Assembly: GCA_900320925.1 (NCBI GenBank)
Contig: ONUD01000242.1
Span: 1 to 13,665 of the forward strand
Reading direction: 5' to 3'
Length of the DNA: 13,665 bases
Source: an uncultured Eubacteriales bacterium
Lineage (GTDB): Bacteria; Bacillota; Clostridia; Oscillospirales; Acutalibacteraceae
Position 1 is the stretch's first letter. Every line of letters begins with the position of its first letter. Position numbers and translations under genes: made by a program. Below are positions 11,367 to 13,665 of the stretch, one piece after another. The notes below the pieces were generated by a model. It was not told the DNA's origin, made no database searches, and saw only the letters and a list, made by a program, of their open reading frames with translations.

Positions 11367-13410
11367 TACGATGTTTTTCCCGATACTGCTGCAAAAGGGC
11401 ATATGCGTCAGGATCCTCTGCCTGCAATCGGGACAGAAAACGGCTGTGCTGCTGCTGCAAACGCCGCCGGACATTCGGATCCATCCGCAGCATTTTCCTT
11501 TCAATGGTTTCACGCCGCTGTTCAATCAATTGTTCCAGACGCTCGGTTTCTGCCGTATCCTCCGAAAATTCAATCAGCCGCAGTTCCAGTCTGTCAAGCA
11601 GATCCTCCTCGTCAAACAGGTTGAAGCGTCCCCAATGGGTGCTTTTTTCGGCTTCCTCAAGGCTCTGATAGTCCCGGATATGTTCATAAAGTTCATCGGC
11701 GATACGGGATTTGAACTGCTCGGCATCCTTTCCGAACACCCATTCCAGTTCTGCCTGTATACCTCTTGAGGAGCGTGTCACAAAGCGGGAAACCGCTGCG
11801 TGCGGCACTTTCACCCCTGCATCACGCAGGGCAAGGGCGATGGTCATTCTGACCGCACCGCTGCGAAGAAAGTCCGTCTGTCCGTACTGTTTCAGCAGGT
11901 CATTGACTTCACCGATATGCTCCGTGACATAAAAACGGATTCCCTTGTCTTTATAATCCCGGTACATCATCACCAGTCTTTCCGCCGCCGTGACATCAAT
12001 GCTTCCGATGGCTCTTGCGTCAATGACAATAATGCTGGTATCCTCCTTCACGGCGGCTGCAATATCATTCTGAAACGTGTCAATATTGGCAAAAAACAGG
12101 TTGCCGCTGAAACGGTAGATGATCACATGGGGAACGGCAGCAGCTTCTTTGTTTCTGCCAAGGGTGAAGAAGCCCTCCCTGCCTTCAATGACCCCCAGCC
12201 ATGCCCTCGGCGGGGTCACGGCACGAATGACAACCGCAATGAAGGACAGCACGATACCAATGACGACTCCTGCCACCGTGCCGAAAATCAGGACACCGAA
12301 AAAGGCTGCCAAAAAGATATAAAACTCCTGCCTGCTGGTACGGAACAGCCGCTTTGCGACCCCAAATTCACAGGCACCCATCAAGGCAGCAATGACAATG
12401 GCAGTCAGCATCGGTACAGGCATATAGCCGATCAGGAATGTGCCAAAGGACAGCACAATCAGCATGGTGACCGCAGCTGATACCGAAAGCCATTGGGAGC
12501 TTACTCCGAACTGGCGGACAATCCCCGTGCGGGAGACACTGCCGTTGACAGGGCAGCAGCCGGTCAGTGCCGCAGCAAAGTTGGCTGCCGAATAGGCAAG
12601 GATTTCTCTGTTGTTATTAAGACGGTAGCCATCTTTCATGGCATTGCCTTTTGACGCCAACAGCGACTCTGCCAGAATGACCGCCGCAATGCTCAGCGAG
12701 GAAAACAACAGGTCGGTATCGGGCAGATAAAAACGAAATGGCAGCAGAGGAAAGCCGCTGTCCACCTCCGGCAGCAGTTTGACGCCGTATGCATCGACAT
12801 GGAACAGCAGTGTTGCTGCCACTGCCGCCGCCATCATGACCACAGACAGGGGAATCTTGGGGACAAACCGCTTTCCCAACATGATGACGGTGATTGTCAG
12901 TATCCCCAGCAGTGCCGATAAGGGATGAAAGACAGCAAGCTGTCCGATGATATGTTCCGTCAGTTCAATCACTTCTCCTGTTCCGGCCGTGCCGCCGAAC
13001 AGTTTGGGTATCTGCATGAGGATAATGGTGCAGCAGATTCCTGACACAAACCCTGCCATGACGGATTCGGAGATGTACTGTACAATCTTTCCGGCTCTGA
13101 GAAAGTACAGCAGGAGCAGCCAGCCTCCCGCAAAAAAGGCAATGGTCGGAACGGCGGCTAAGGCTTCCTCGGATTCGGGAACGATGCCCAGAGAAACAAT
13201 GGCAGCTCCTGTCAGGGCGGCAGGGGCGGCATCCACCCCGAATACAAAATCACGGGAAGTGGTCAGTATGCCGAACAGCAGGATAGGGAATACCGAGCCA
13301 TACAGCCCGTACTGCATAGGCAGACCTGCAATTTGTGCATATCCCATGGAAATGGGAATCGACACCAATGCAATCATGATTCCTCCCAGAATATCCCTGA
13401 GCCGTTTCAC
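11350..13410 (-). CDS. SulP-family anion transporter with STAS domain and long C-terminal helical extension
   Basis: An inner-membrane anion carrier; SulP members move sulfate, bicarbonate or dicarboxylates, and the substrate here cannot be told from sequence. It has 686 residues from GTG 13410, chosen because AAGGAG lies nine bases upstream and the family N-terminus RLRDILGGIMIALVSIPISMGYAQ follows at once. The frame is open 56 codons further, to 13578, but that part is a dispersed repeat and precedes the promoter. The transport domain spans about 1-410 with many hydrophobic helices and PVNGSVSRTG at 287-296 (family consensus PvtGsfSRTa). The STAS domain spans about 425-535 (IIVIDARAIGSIDVTAAERL, D464). 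About 150 residues follow, charged and predicted helical (LFDEEDLLDRLELRL, EQLIEQRRETIERKMLR), which I do not know from typical SulP proteins. The EAL gene follows after 46 bp but has its own promoter. Confidence 0.92.
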   Translation of the reverse strand: MKRLRDILGGIMIALVSIPISMGYAQIAGLPMQYGLYGSVFPILLFGILTTSRDFVFGVDAAPAALTGAAIVSLGIVPESEEALAAVPTIAFFAGGWLLLLYFLRAGKIVQYISESVMAGFVSGICCTIILMQIPKLFGGTAGTGEVIELTEHIIGQLAVFHPLSALLGILTITVIMLGKRFVPKIPLSVVMMAAAVAATLLFHVDAYGVKLLPEVDSGFPLLPFRFYLPDTDLLFSSLSIAAVILAESLLASKGNAMKDGYRLNNNREILAYSAANFAAALTGCCPVNGSVSRTGIVRQFGVSSQWLSVSAAVTMLIVLSFGTFLIGYMPVPMLTAIVIAALMGACEFGVAKRLFRTSRQEFYIFLAAFFGVLIFGTVAGVVIGIVLSFIAVVIRAVTPPRAWLGVIEGREGFFTLGRNKEAAAVPHVIIYRFSGNLFFANIDTFQNDIAAAVKEDTSIIVIDARAIGSIDVTAAERLVMMYRDYKDKGIRFYVTEHIGEVNDLLKQYGQTDFLRSGAVRMTIALALRDAGVKVPHAAVSRFVTRSSRGIQAELEWVFGKDAEQFKSRIADELYEHIRDYQSLEEAEKSTHWGRFNLFDEEDLLDRLELRLIEFSEDTAETERLEQLIEQRRETIERKMLRMDPNVRRRLQQQHSRFLSRLQAEDPDAYALLQQYREKHRIDKAP

Positions 13411-13437
13411 CCTTCTCAACTCCTTGCTTTTTCTTGT

Positions 13438-13467
13438 ATTATAACATACACAACCGTTCCAAAACAA
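13438..13467 (-). promoter_or_regulatory. Promoter of the SulP gene
   Basis: A perfect TATAAT (13443-13438) preceded by TGT, giving an extended -10, with TTGTTT (13467-13462) 18 bp upstream as a weak -35. The predicted leader is about 20 nt, carrying the AAGGAG site. It sits just inside the dispersed repeat that begins at 13486. Confidence 0.7.
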
Positions 13468-13485
13468 GGGGAACTTGCCATTCTG

Positions 13486-13665
13486 CACGGAAATCAAGTT
13501 TCTAATATTAACGGGGATGTTTGCCCGATGTTGGACATGGCAAGAGAAACTTCCTTGCCGCCACGCTCCCTCCGTCAAAAACCGCTGTTACTTGATTGCA
13601 TGAGATACCTTCGCTCTGTTCTTAAATTCACTTGCAATTATCACTTTATGTGCACGGTTTTTGCC
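13486..13665 (-). repeat. Dispersed structured repeat, third copy, cut by the right edge
   Basis: Read on the minus strand: stem CGGTTTTTG (13655-13663) with CAAAAACCG (13576-13584) around a 70-nt loop; the same 22-bp core (13576-13555); a tail with CATCGGGCAAAC (near 13530-13519); and a flank ending at CACGGAAATCAAG (13486-13498), shared with 4269-4290. The GA-rich hairpin seen in the other copies should lie just beyond 13665, since the last bases read GCACGGTTTTTGCC as in the full copies. It fills the 5' region of the SulP gene; no gene is visible in it. Confidence 0.85.

Overview
The window looks like a chromosomal segment of a gut-type member of the Bacillota, probably Ruminococcaceae or a close relative. 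The evidence is strong AGGAGG-like ribosome sites, GTG starts, Firmicutes-type TTGnnn/TATAAT promoters, a modular cell-surface alpha-amylase close to Bacillus AmyE, and a dispersed repeat whose core reads MTEGAWRQG when translated. I recall that peptide as a recurrent spurious N-terminus in such genomes. The taxonomic placement is an inference. There are no rRNA or tRNA genes, no CRISPR array and no transposase gene in the window.

Layout. From 1 to 4164 a minus-strand cluster reads right to left. It starts with a secreted or membrane-anchored protein of unknown function (503 aa), then a proline-rich cytosolic protein (181 aa), then pyrC (dihydroorotase) and pyrF (orotidine-5'-phosphate decarboxylase, cut by the left window edge). 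Gaps are 3 to 19 bp and one good promoter lies before the first gene, so this looks like a single operon joining two unknown genes to two steps of UMP synthesis. From 4165 to 4469 is an AT-rich intergenic region holding that promoter and a repeat fragment. From 4470 to 5466, on the plus strand, is a low-GC stretch with a truncated DUF4417-like N-terminus running out of frame into the rest of an unrelated histidine-rich protein. It looks like a decayed horizontally acquired island.

From 5593 to 8265 (plus) lies a secreted GH13 alpha-amylase with two probable starch-binding modules, a Ser/Glu/Lys linker and a C-terminal membrane anchor, under its own promoter. It ends facing a minus-strand gene (8850-11303) for a c-di-GMP phosphodiesterase-type GGDEF-EAL protein with a degenerate GGDEF site. 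Upstream of that is a SulP-family anion transporter with a STAS domain and an unusual long C-terminal helical extension (11350-13410), with its own promoter.

The most unusual part is the non-coding material. A dispersed element is present in three clear copies (8276-8530 inverted, 8582-8846 direct, 13486-13665 inverted and cut by the right edge) plus a fragment at 4269-4354. The three copies share an identical 22-bp GA-rich core. Beside it is a stem whose two arms differ between copies yet stay complementary, around a loop of exactly 70 nt in every copy. Two copies lie head to head between the convergent amylase and EAL genes, forming a perfect 30-bp inverted repeat at the centre and similar hairpins at the outer ends. 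This is the best candidate here for an undescribed structured element.
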